Source: CAZNKU01 sp045541135 (GTDB taxonomy: Bacteria > Bacillota > Clostridia > Monoglobales > Firm-18). From it: a stretch of 64,000 nucleotides of DNA. Both the position numbers and the translations under genes were made by a program. This document shows positions 18,691-26,228 of the stretch, one piece after another. Each line of letters begins with the position of its first letter. The stretch's first letter is position 1. The stretch covers positions 1 to 64,000 of the forward strand of contig JAZQIO010000051.1 of assembly GCA_045541135.1 (NCBI GenBank), read 5' to 3'. The notes beneath the pieces are model-generated. The model was not told the DNA's origin and ran no database searches. It worked only from the letters and a program-made list of their open reading frames with translations.

Positions 18691-18723
18691 AAAAAGTCAT
18701 AGAGTAAAACTCTATGACTTTTT
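18691..18723. terminator. Terminator between GT2 gene and yajC
   Basis: A perfect 14-bp stem (18691-18704 with 18710-18723) with A-run and T-run flanks, usable from both convergent genes. Confidence 0.92.
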
Positions 18724-18732
18724 TAAAATTGA

Positions 18733-19011
18733 TTATTGTTCGTCTTTTGGTATAACACCTTTAATTGCGTTTCTTTCGAACTCAATTGGTGTTTTATCGG
18801 CACCTGTTTCAATAACAACAAAATCGTCTTTGATTTTGCGGATTTTACCTCTGATACCGCCAATTGAAATAACTTCGTCGCCTACTTTCAATGCGGCAAG
18901 CATTTCTCTCATTTTCTTTTCCTGCTTTTTCTGTGGTCTGATAAGTAAGAAATAGAAAACAGCGATAATGACTACAAAGTAAATAATCATTCCCATTGAT
19001 CCCTGTGGCAT
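18733..19011 (-). CDS. yajC: Preprotein translocase subunit YajC
   Basis: 92 residues: a single N-terminal helix (~7-26) ending in the YajC signature FYFLLIRPQKKQEKKMREML, then a small cytoplasmic beta domain with KVGDEVISIGGIRGKI. YajC associates with SecDF and YidC at the Sec translocon. Here it is monocistronic, away from secDF and without its frequent tgt neighbour. AAAGGAG lies before the ATG. Confidence 0.95.
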   Translation of the reverse strand: MPQGSMGMIIYFVVIIAVFYFLLIRPQKKQEKKMREMLAALKVGDEVISIGGIRGKIRKIKDDFVVIETGADKTPIEFERNAIKGVIPKDEQ

Positions 19012-19045
19012 AATATTCTCCTTTACAAAAATGATTTATAAAGGT

Positions 19046-19074
19046 ATTATATACCAAATTTGAAATAAATGCAA
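19046..19074 (-). promoter_or_regulatory. Promoter for yajC
   Basis: Minus-strand TTGCAT (19074-19069), 17 bp, TATAAT (19051-19046), 35 bp before the start. Confidence 0.7.
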
Positions 19075-19136
19075 CATTATTTTTGTAAAGTTATAAATTT
19101 TTTATAATTCATATATATTTATTATGAGGTGGTAAT

Positions 19137-19268
19137 ATGAATTGTAAATTTTTAATAATAAGGCTTAAAACTTTAATAATAACAGTTTTTTTGTTATTGA
19201 TGCTTTTGTATGTCGCCTATGTTTGTTATTCGGTTTTTTTTGCGGAAAACGGAGGAATATTTATATAA
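19137..19268 (+). CDS. 43-residue single-helix membrane protein
   Basis: An ATG at 19137 preceded by GAGGTGG opens a 43-codon frame ending at TAA 19266-19268. The product has a basic start (MNCKFLIIRLK), one hydrophobic helix (~8-35, including TVFLLLMLYVAYVCYSVFF) and a short polar tail. It ends 14 nt before yqxD, whose ribosome binding site (CGGAGG) follows, so the two are probably co-transcribed. No family was recognised. Real expression is plausible from the ribosome binding site, but conservation has not been tested. Confidence 0.55.
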   Translation: MNCKFLIIRLKTLIITVFLLLMLLYVAYVCYSVFFAENGGIFI

Positions 19269-19282
19269 ATACGGAGGAATAA

Positions 19283-19732
19283 ATGAAAATAATAGTAGAT
19301 GCAGATGCATGTCCGGTAAAAGAAATAATAAAAAGTACTGCAATTAAATACAGTATTCCTGTTATTATGGTATGTGATACATCACACATTTTAAATGATG
19401 ATTACTGTAAGGTTATTACCGTTGATAAATTTGCCGACAGTGCAGATATTTATCTTATAAATGTTGCAGAAAAAGGTGATTTGGTAATAACTCAGGATTA
19501 TGGGGTTGCTGCGCTTGCAATAGGAAAAAAAGCATATGCTCTCAGCAATAACGGTATGGAGTATAATGACGATAATATGGACAAACTTCTGTTTGAAAGG
19601 TTTTTGGGCAAAAAATCACGCCGAGCAGGTAAAAGAACTAAGGGACCGTCAAAAAGAACAGAAGATGATGATAAAAATTTTCTTTCCGGTTTACTCAAAA
19701 TTCTTGATAGTATAGGTATTGACAACAAATAA
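19283..19732 (+). CDS. YaiI/YqxD (UPF0178) family protein
   Basis: 149 residues beginning MKIIVDADACPVKE, with DLVITQDYGVAALAIGKKA in the centre and a basic C-terminal tail (SRRAGKRTKGPSKR). These are the marks of the YaiI/YqxD family, a PIN-like fold of unproven activity, possibly a nuclease. ACGGAGG lies 6 nt before the ATG. The -35 box of the aromatic operon promoter sits inside its last codons. Confidence 0.92.
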   Translation: MKIIVDADACPVKEIIKSTAIKYSIPVIMVCDTSHILNDDYCKVITVDKFADSADIYLINVAEKGDLVITQDYGVAALAIGKKAYALSNNGMEYNDDNMDKLLFERFLGKKSRRAGKRTKGPSKRTEDDDKNFLSGLLKILDSIGIDNK

Positions 19733-19747
19733 GTATTGTGATAGTAT
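19719..19747 (+). promoter_or_regulatory. Promoter for the aromatic operon
   Basis: TTGACA (19719-19724), inside the end of yqxD, 17-bp spacer, TAGTAT (19742-19747); an alternative TATAAA lies at 19745-19750. Transcription would begin about 25 nt before the leader peptide start. Confidence 0.6.
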
Positions 19748-19778
19748 AAATAAAGATATTTTTTTAGGAGAAATAACA

Positions 19779-19883
19779 ATGAGCAATAATTCGGTTTTGA
19801 ACAACTTGTATTATTACTTTGCTACTTACTTTGCGTACGTAGCTTATTTTCGTTGTTCAAAAATGAATATTACTGTATGTTAG
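19779..19883 (+). CDS. Tyr/Phe-rich leader peptide of the aro operon
   Basis: AGGAG (19766-19770) lies 8 nt before an ATG that opens a 34-codon frame ending at TAG 19881-19883. Codons 11-24 read YYYFATYFAYVAYF: six Tyr and three Phe in 14 codons, and no Trp. That composition, directly ahead of an operon with tyrA and pheA, is the mark of an attenuation leader peptide whose slow translation reports shortage of charged tRNA-Tyr or tRNA-Phe. The stop codon abuts the candidate antiterminator strand 19871-19880. The peptide itself is not expected to have a function. Confidence 0.85.
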   Translation: MSNNSVLNNLYYYFATYFAYVAYFRCSKMNITVC

Positions 19884-19949
19884 TTCTTGAATTTTATTTA
19901 TAACTTATTAATGCATTTGGAGCAGCTTACATACAGTAGGCTGCTTTTT
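19795..19949 (+). promoter_or_regulatory. Ribosome-mediated transcription attenuator
   Basis: Three nested complementarities are visible. (1) An 11-bp perfect pair, 19795-19805 with 19852-19862, encloses all the Tyr/Phe codons in its loop; a small GCTAC/GTAGC pair lies inside. (2) TACTGTATGT (19871-19880), the last leader codons, is the exact complement of ACATACAGTA (19929-19938). (3) The terminator stem 19921-19929 with 19937-19945 has its loop and inner stem bases within partner (2). A ribosome that reaches the UAG covers 19871-19880 and lets the terminator form; one stalled at the Tyr/Phe codons leaves it free to pair and block the terminator. The switch mechanism is inference. Confidence 0.78.
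19921..19949 (+). terminator. Attenuator terminator ahead of aroF
   Basis: AGCAGCTTA (19921-19929) pairs with TAGGCTGCT (19937-19945), with one U-G pair and a 7-nt loop, followed by TTTTTCTTTT. It lies 32 nt before aroF and downstream of the operon promoter, so it acts inside the leader. Confidence 0.85.
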
Positions 19950-19980
19950 CTTTTGCATTTAATACATTGGAGGATTTAAA

Positions 19981-21000
19981 ATGATTATTGTAACAAAAAA
20001 CGATGTATCCGAACAGCAAATAGAGTCTATTGCTCATGAACTTTCGGAAAAAGGACTCATTTTACAGGTTAATCGCGGTAAACAATCATGTATAATCGGT
20101 CTTTGTGGAGATGTATCAGCATTAGACCCGGGTTCAATTACAAGCAAGTATCCTTTTGTAGAGCAGGTTTTAAAGGTAAGTGAACCCTACAAAAAGGCAA
20201 ACAGACGTTTTAAGCCAGAAGATACTGTTATAAAAGTAGGTAACTTTGAAATAGGTAATCCTCATAAATTGGCTATTATTGCAGGTCCTTGCTCCGTAGA
20301 ATCCGAAGAACAGATTTGTGATATTGCTGAAGGTGTAAAATCCTTGGGTGCAAAAATGCTCAGAGGTGGTGCATATAAACCACGTACATCACCTTATTCT
20401 TTCCAGGGTATGGAAACAGAGGGATTGTATTTGCTTAAAGAAGCTAATGAAAAAACAGGTATGCCTGTTATTTCTGAAATTACAAGTCCCACACATATTG
20501 AAAAGTTTCTTAACTACGTAGATGTATTCCAGGTTGGAGCAAGAAATATGCAAAATTTTGAGCTTTTGAAGGAGCTTGGAAAAACAGATAAGCCGGTACT
20601 TATTAAACGCGGACTTGCAAATACAATGGAAGAACTGCTTATGTCTGCAGAATATGTTATGAACGGTGGAAATGAACAGGTTATTCTTTGTGAAAGAGGT
20701 ATAAGAACATTCGAGGATGCCACACGCAACACGCTTGATATAAGTGCTGTACCTATGCTTAAAAAGATGACACATCTTCCTGTTGTTGTTGATCCATCCC
20801 ATGCATCCGGTATTGCATGGATGGTAGAACCACTTGCAAAGGCGGCAGTTGCAGCCGGTGCAGACGGACTTATGATAGAAGTACACAACAACCCTGCAGC
20901 AGCACTGTGTGACGGTAAGCAGTCTATTACGGTAGAACAGTTTGGTACTTTGGTTGAAAAATTGAGAGTTATAGCAGCAGTAGAGGGTAGAACAATATGA
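19981..21000 (+). CDS. aroF: 3-deoxy-7-phosphoheptulonate synthase
   Basis: 339 residues: an N-terminal ferredoxin-like regulatory domain (~1-70) and a TIM-barrel with IIAGPCSVES, KPRTSPYSFQG and the VDPSHASG segment. This is the type I-beta enzyme that condenses phosphoenolpyruvate and erythrose 4-phosphate in the first shikimate step. In relatives such as the Thermotoga enzyme the extra N-terminal domain mediates tyrosine feedback, so the operon may be controlled at both enzyme and transcript level. GGAGG precedes the ATG, the first structural gene after the attenuator. Confidence 0.95.
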   Translation: MIIVTKNDVSEQQIESIAHELSEKGLILQVNRGKQSCIIGLCGDVSALDPGSITSKYPFVEQVLKVSEPYKKANRRFKPEDTVIKVGNFEIGNPHKLAIIAGPCSVESEEQICDIAEGVKSLGAKMLRGGAYKPRTSPYSFQGMETEGLYLLKEANEKTGMPVISEITSPTHIEKFLNYVDVFQVGARNMQNFELLKELGKTDKPVLIKRGLANTMEELLMSAEYVMNGGNEQVILCERGIRTFEDATRNTLDISAVPMLKKMTHLPVVVDPSHASGIAWMVEPLAKAAVAAGADGLMIEVHNNPAAALCDGKQSITVEQFGTLVEKLRVIAAVEGRTI

Positions 21001-21857
21001 AAATAGAAGTAAAAAACATAGGGATTGTTGGGTATGGTCTTATAGGTGGTTCCCTTGGTCTTGCACTGAAAAAGTATACCGATAACTATGTAATTGCTAT
21101 AGATAAGAATAAAGAAACTTTGGATTATATTCAGAAAAACAATCTTGCCGATGAAGTATCTGAGGTTAATAGCGAAATATTGAAAAAATGCGATGTTGTT
21201 TTTGTCGGTTTATATCCCGAGGATATTCTGGACTTTATGGATAAACATTCATCAGGCTTCAAAAATGACGCTATTGTGGTGGATTTGTGTGGTATTAAGC
21301 AATTTGTTGTAAGCAGATACGGTAATATTAAAAATGCTCACTTTAAGTTTATAGGTGCTCATCCTATGGCAGGTAAGGAAAAAAACGGTATTACTGTTGC
21401 AGATGCCGACTTGTACAAGGGAGCTTCATTTTTGCTTACTCCAACAGAATGTGTTGACAGTGAAACTTTGGAATATGTAAAATATCTTGCAAAAAAAGTC
21501 GGGTTTGAAAAAATAGTGGTTACAACTGATGAAAATCATGATAAAATGATTACATATACTTCACAGCTTCCCCATATAATGTCTGTTGCATATATACTTC
21601 AGGATGCACACAATAAATGTGACGGCTACTACGCGGGTAGCTTTAAGGATATGACACGTGTTGCAGATATTAACTCTGCACTTTGGACACAGCTTTTTAA
21701 GAATAACAAAGAAATCTTGACAAATCAGATTGACGAGTACATAGAAAGTCTTGAACTTATTAAAAAATACATTAATTCTGATAGTGAAGAGCTTAAGAAA
21801 TTACTTGCAAAATCAAAGAAACTTAAGGAGTGGCAGGATGAAAACTATAAATATTAA
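20997..21857 (+). CDS. tyrA: Prephenate dehydrogenase
   Basis: 286 residues with the NAD-binding GYGLIGGSLGLAL near the start, the IGAHPMAGKEKNGI motif carrying the catalytic histidine, and a C-terminal helical domain with SQLPHIMSVA. It oxidatively decarboxylates prephenate to 4-hydroxyphenylpyruvate for tyrosine. No chorismate mutase or ACT domain is fused. The start overlaps the aroF stop (ATGA). Confidence 0.93.
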   Translation: MKIEVKNIGIVGYGLIGGSLGLALKKYTDNYVIAIDKNKETLDYIQKNNLADEVSEVNSEILKKCDVVFVGLYPEDILDFMDKHSSGFKNDAIVVDLCGIKQFVVSRYGNIKNAHFKFIGAHPMAGKEKNGITVADADLYKGASFLLTPTECVDSETLEYVKYLAKKVGFEKIVVTTDENHDKMITYTSQLPHIMSVAYILQDAHNKCDGYYAGSFKDMTRVADINSALWTQLFKNNKEILTNQIDEYIESLELIKKYINSDSEELKKLLAKSKKLKEWQDENYKY

Positions 21858-22866
21858 TGTTTCTTCAAAAAATTATAATATATACATCGGTAAAAATACT
21901 CTGTCGCAAGCAGGGGAGATTATAAGAGGTCTTGGATTTTCAGGCAAACTTTTGATAGTTACGGATGATAATGTTGCACCGCTTTATCTTGAAACAGTAG
22001 AAAATTCTATAAATAAAAGCGGTCTTGAAGCATATCACGTAATACTTCCAAACGGTGAAGAACACAAAAATATGGACTCAATAATGAAGATTTATGAGGC
22101 TGCCGCAAAAAACAATCTTAACCGTAAGGATATGTTTGTAGCTCTTGGTGGTGGTGTTATAGGAGATATGACGGGCTTTGCCGCTGCTACATTTTTGCGC
22201 GGTGTAAAGTATGTACAAATTCCTACAACGCTTCTTGCACAAGTAGATTCTTCAATTGGAGGTAAAACAGGTATAGACTTGCCTTTCGGCAAAAATCTTG
22301 TTGGAGCATTTTGCCAGCCGGAGGCCGTAATTGCAGATTCATCGGTAATAAAAACACTTACAGATGAACATATAGCAAGCGGTATGGCGGAGGTAATTAA
22401 ATCTGCCTTTATAAGAAAAAGAGATTTTGTTGATTTGTTGCTTAGCTCTACAGATTTTGAGGAAGATGTAGAAGAGTTTATTATACGTTCAATGAACGTA
22501 AAAAAAGAAGTAGTAGAAATAGATGAATTTGAAAAGTATGAGAGAATGATGCTTAATTTTGGTCATACTCTCGGTCATTCTATTGAAAAGCTTATGAACT
22601 TTACAGGCATTTCACATGGACAGGCGGTTGCCATAGGTATGTCATTGATTACCAAAAACACTGAAGTCAAAGATGTTTTGGACAAGATATTACATAAATA
22701 TAACTTGAAAACAGAAATTGATATTCCTGTAAGTAAACTGATAGATGCTGCTAAAAACGATAAAAAGACAGTTAGTGACGGTATTAATATTGTTGTGGTA
22801 GATAAAATTGGTGAGGCAGAAATTAAGAAAATTACATTTGAGGAGTTTTACGGTATATATGAATAG
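21838..22866 (+). CDS. aroB: 3-dehydroquinate synthase
   Basis: 342 residues from ATG 21838, which has AAGGAG 7 nt upstream and overlaps tyrA by 20 nt; the frame is open further upstream but without a good start. Visible motifs: ALGGGVIGDMTGFAAATFLRG (NAD site), PTTLLAQVDSSIGGKTG, and the zinc ligand region NFGHTLGHSIE. It converts DAHP to 3-dehydroquinate, the second shikimate step. Confidence 0.95.
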   Translation: MKTININVSSKNYNIYIGKNTLSQAGEIIRGLGFSGKLLIVTDDNVAPLYLETVENSINKSGLEAYHVILPNGEEHKNMDSIMKIYEAAAKNNLNRKDMFVALGGGVIGDMTGFAAATFLRGVKYVQIPTTLLAQVDSSIGGKTGIDLPFGKNLVGAFCQPEAVIADSSVIKTLTDEHIASGMAEVIKSAFIRKRDFVDLLLSSTDFEEDVEEFIIRSMNVKKEVVEIDEFEKYERMMLNFGHTLGHSIEKLMNFTGISHGQAVAIGMSLITKNTEVKDVLDKILHKYNLKTEIDIPVSKLIDAAKNDKKTVSDGINIVVVDKIGEAEIKKITFEEFYGIYE

Positions 22867-24103
22867 TATAATTTTAAAACCCGGATATGTTAAAGGTAGT
22901 GTAGCAGTACCTTCTTCAAAAAGTGTTGCTCATCGTGCATTGATTGCGGCAGCATTCAGTGAAAAACCAATTAAGGTTAAGAAAATCGACTTTTCAAAAG
23001 ATATTTACGCTACAATGGATGCTCTAAGACAGCTTGGTGTAACAATAAAAGAAGAAAAGGATTATATTCTTGTTGATGGCAGTACAATTATCAAAGACAG
23101 TGAAGTAAGTATTGATGCCAATGAATCAGGCTCTACGCTTCGTTTTATGATTCCTATGGCTATATTGCTTGAAAGAACAGTAACGTTTGACGGTAAAGGA
23201 AGATTACCGGAACGTCCTCTTAATGACTATTTTGAAATATTTGATAAGTGCGGAATAGAACATTCATATCCGGAAGGAAAATATCTTCCCCTTAAGGTAA
23301 GCGGGAATATTGAATTCAGTGAAGTTGATGTAAAAGGTAATACAAGCTCACAGTTTATAACAGGTCTTATATTCTGCGGCCTTGTTAATCCTGTTAAAGT
23401 TAATATTACCACTGAATTGCAGTCAAAGCCATATGTGGATATTACGGTAGATGTTCTTAGAAAGTTCGGTTGTGACGTTGATGAAAACGGTAATAGTTAT
23501 GAAATAAAGAAAACACCAACTCTAATTAACGAATACAGCGTAGAACGTGATTGGTCACAGGCGGCATTTTTTATGTGTGCTGCGGCAATAAACGGATGCA
23601 TTACATTAAAGGATATGAATATGGATTCTGCACAAGGTGATATGGAGATAATTTCGCTATTGAAAAAATTCGGTGCAAATGTTAAAATTGATGGTAATAC
23701 CATGATTGTTGAAAAATCAGATTTAAAAGGTATAGATATAGACGTGGGTGATATTCCTGACCTTGTACCGACACTTTCTGTATTGGCTTGTTACGCAAAG
23801 GGAAAAACTAAGATTTATAATGCTGCAAGACTTAGAATTAAAGAAAGTGACAGACTTCAGGCAATGTATGAAGAACTTTCAAAGCTTGGAGCAGATGTAG
23901 AAATAGGAGAAGATTATTTAATAATCAACGGTGGTAAGTCCTTACACGGTGCCGAGGTTGATTCCCATAACGACCACAGAATAGCTATGGCTATGGCAGT
24001 AGCTTCTGTAGGATGTGAAGGGAATATAATACTTAGCGGTTATGGTGCTGTAAGTAAATCTTATCCACACTTTTTTGAAGATTGGAGTAATTTAAATGAG
24101 TAG
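22859..24103 (+). CDS. aroA: 3-phosphoshikimate 1-carboxyvinyltransferase (EPSP synthase)
   Basis: 414 residues from ATG 22859, overlapping aroB by 8 nt. The N-terminal VPSSKSVAHRALIAAA carries the substrate-binding Lys-Ser-Arg set; NESGSTLRFMIP, RPLNDYF and KESDRLQAM follow in the expected order, with DHRIAMAMAV near the end. It transfers enolpyruvate from PEP to shikimate 3-phosphate. Confidence 0.95.
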   Translation: MNSIILKPGYVKGSVAVPSSKSVAHRALIAAAFSEKPIKVKKIDFSKDIYATMDALRQLGVTIKEEKDYILVDGSTIIKDSEVSIDANESGSTLRFMIPMAILLERTVTFDGKGRLPERPLNDYFEIFDKCGIEHSYPEGKYLPLKVSGNIEFSEVDVKGNTSSQFITGLIFCGLVNPVKVNITTELQSKPYVDITVDVLRKFGCDVDENGNSYEIKKTPTLINEYSVERDWSQAAFFMCAAAINGCITLKDMNMDSAQGDMEIISLLKKFGANVKIDGNTMIVEKSDLKGIDIDVGDIPDLVPTLSVLACYAKGKTKIYNAARLRIKESDRLQAMYEELSKLGADVEIGEDYLIINGGKSLHGAEVDSHNDHRIAMAMAVASVGCEGNIILSGYGAVSKSYPHFFEDWSNLNE

Positions 24104-25103
24104 TATTTCACTAAAGAATATAAGCTTTAATGTTTTCGGTGAATCTCACGGAAAATGTATTGGTGCAGTGATAACAGGGTTTCCGGCAGGAGTAGAGATT
24201 GACTTTGATGCAATAAGAAAGGATATGGACAGAAGAAAACCCGGTAAAGATAAGCTTTCAACACCGAGAAAGGAAGCGGATGAATTTGAATTTGTAAGCG
24301 GGGTTCAGGACGGTATTACAACCGGTGCCCCTATATGCGTTATGATATACAATACATCACAACATTCTTCGGATTATTCCAAACTTAAAACTACACCGAG
24401 ACCGTCTCATGCTGACTATGCAGCGTATGTGAAATATAACGGATTTAATGATATAAGAGGCGGAGGTCATTTTTCAGGACGACTTACTGCACCTATCGTA
24501 TGTATAGGTAGTTTATGTAAACAATATCTTGCAAAAAGTAATATAGCGGTAAATGCTTTCGTTGAAAGTATCGGAGGTATTAAAAATACAGTTTCCGAGT
24601 ATGTTTGTGAAGAAATTCAGGAACTTATTACTTCAAAAGCTCACGAGGGAGATTCTGTGGGCGGTAAAGTTCTTTGTTCTGCAACAGGTATACCTGTTGG
24701 CATAGGCGGTCCGTTATTTGAAGGTATTGAAGGCAAGCTTTCGCAATTATTGTTCGGCATTCCTGCAGTAAAAGCAGTAGAATTCGGATTGGGTGAAGAA
24801 TATTCTGTTTCCACAGGAAGTGAAGTGAATGATCAATACAGAATAGAAAGCGGGGATGTTGTAATAACATCTAATAACAATGGTGGTATTACGGGTGGCA
24901 TAACAAATGGCAATCCAATTGATGTAAAAGTTACTTTTAAACCTACACCGTCGATATTTAAAAAACAACAAAGTGTAGACCTTGTAAACAAAGAAAATTG
25001 CGATTTGCAGATTCAGGGCAGACACGACCCATGTATAGTCATACGTGCAGTGCCTGTTGTTGAGGCTGTAATGGCAATTGGAATTTTGGATATGGTGATG
25101 TAA
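24096..25103 (+). CDS. aroC: Chorismate synthase
   Basis: 335 residues, on the short side for the family (commonly ~355-390). The opening FNVFGESHGKCIGAVITGFPAG, RPSHADYAAYVKYNGFNDIRGGG and the C-terminal RHDPCIVIRAVPV are family signatures. It eliminates phosphate from EPSP to give chorismate, using reduced FMN. Start has GGAG upstream and overlaps aroA by 8 nt. Confidence 0.95.
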   Translation: MSSISLKNISFNVFGESHGKCIGAVITGFPAGVEIDFDAIRKDMDRRKPGKDKLSTPRKEADEFEFVSGVQDGITTGAPICVMIYNTSQHSSDYSKLKTTPRPSHADYAAYVKYNGFNDIRGGGHFSGRLTAPIVCIGSLCKQYLAKSNIAVNAFVESIGGIKNTVSEYVCEEIQELITSKAHEGDSVGGKVLCSATGIPVGIGGPLFEGIEGKLSQLLFGIPAVKAVEFGLGEEYSVSTGSEVNDQYRIESGDVVITSNNNGGITGGITNGNPIDVKVTFKPTPSIFKKQQSVDLVNKENCDLQIQGRHDPCIVIRAVPVVEAVMAIGILDMVM

Positions 25104-25104
25104 T

Positions 25105-26223
25105 ATGAGAGATTTAAAGGATATAAGATTAGACATAAATAAAGTTGACGAGGAGCTAAAAAAGCTTTTTTTAGAGCGTATGAGCTATGTTGAGCAAGTG
25201 CGTGAATATAAGGCGGCAACAAACACTCCCGTAAAGAATAAATCACGTGAAGCTGATATTTTGAAAAGTAAACTTGAGGGTGTTGACGAATTTGTATCTG
25301 AAACAAGTGAGTTTTTCAAAAGTATGATTGAAATAAGCTGTAATTATCAGGATGAACGTCTTTCTAAACTAAAGTTAGATAAAAATTTTACAGATATAGA
25401 CGAAGAAGAATTTTTCAAAAACGTAAAGACAGTTTGCCATCAGGGGATTGTTGGATCGTATTCTTATGAGGTTGCTGAAAAATATTTTTCTGATAAAGAG
25501 ATCATTAGTGTTGAAACTTTTAAAGATGTATTTGACAATGTTGTAAACGGTGTATGCGACATAGGTGTTTTACCTTTTGAAAACTTGTGTCAGGGCAGTG
25601 TAAATGAAGTTTATGACTTAATCAACAAGTATGATGTTACAGTTACGCATAATACGGATTTGTCAATAAGCCATTGTATTGCCGGTATCGGTAAAAAGGA
25701 AGATGTGAAAACTGTAATATCACATCCTCAGGCATTAGGGCAGTGCAGTGATTACATAACAGGCGGAAATTTTACGAAAAAAGAAGCGATAAATACTGCT
25801 GTAGCTGCTCAATATGTTGCCGATTGTAAAGATGCTTCTGTTGCCGCAATTTGTAGCTCATTGGCAGCTGGAAAATATGGGCTTACTGTATATGATTGTG
25901 ATATTGCAAATATTAAAAATAACAAGACGAAATTTATCTTTATAACCAAAGATAGTATAAAGACAAATGATGCCGGTAAAGTAAGTATAGTGTTTACATT
26001 ACCCCATGAATCAGGTACACTTTCAAGAGTACTTAATGATTTTGCTAAAAATGATATTAATATGACTAAAATTGAATCCCGTCCTTCAAATGACGGCGAA
26101 TGGAAATATGTATTTTACGTAGATACAGAACTTCCTGAATTTGATATTTGTAAATATTTTTCAAAAATCCGTTATATGTTTGAGGATTTTAAAATTTTAG
26201 GTATACATAAAACTTTGGAGTGA
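25105..26223 (+). CDS. pheA: Bifunctional chorismate mutase/prephenate dehydratase (P-protein)
   Basis: 372 residues in three parts: an AroQ-type helical chorismate mutase (~1-90; INKVDEELKKLFLERM), a prephenate dehydratase (~105-285; GIVGSYSYEVAEKYF, LPFENLCQGSV, SHPQALGQC, KTKFIFI) and an ACT domain (~290-372) with GTLSRVL and IESRPS, the phenylalanine-binding motifs. It makes phenylpyruvate from chorismate and is probably inhibited by Phe. It starts 1 nt after the aroC stop. Confidence 0.95.
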   Translation: MRDLKDIRLDINKVDEELKKLFLERMSYVEQVREYKAATNTPVKNKSREADILKSKLEGVDEFVSETSEFFKSMIEISCNYQDERLSKLKLDKNFTDIDEEEFFKNVKTVCHQGIVGSYSYEVAEKYFSDKEIISVETFKDVFDNVVNGVCDIGVLPFENLCQGSVNEVYDLINKYDVTVTHNTDLSISHCIAGIGKKEDVKTVISHPQALGQCSDYITGGNFTKKEAINTAVAAQYVADCKDASVAAICSSLAAGKYGLTVYDCDIANIKNNKTKFIFITKDSIKTNDAGKVSIVFTLPHESGTLSRVLNDFAKNDINMTKIESRPSNDGEWKYVFYVDTELPEFDICKYFSKIRYMFEDFKILGIHKTLE

Positions 26224-26228
26224 TTTTT

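Noticed and set aside
19750..19980. T-box riboswitch upstream of aroF
   Set aside because: T-box leaders have a conserved TGGNACCGCG element before the terminator and a specifier stem; none is present. The leader peptide with antiterminator explains the region better.
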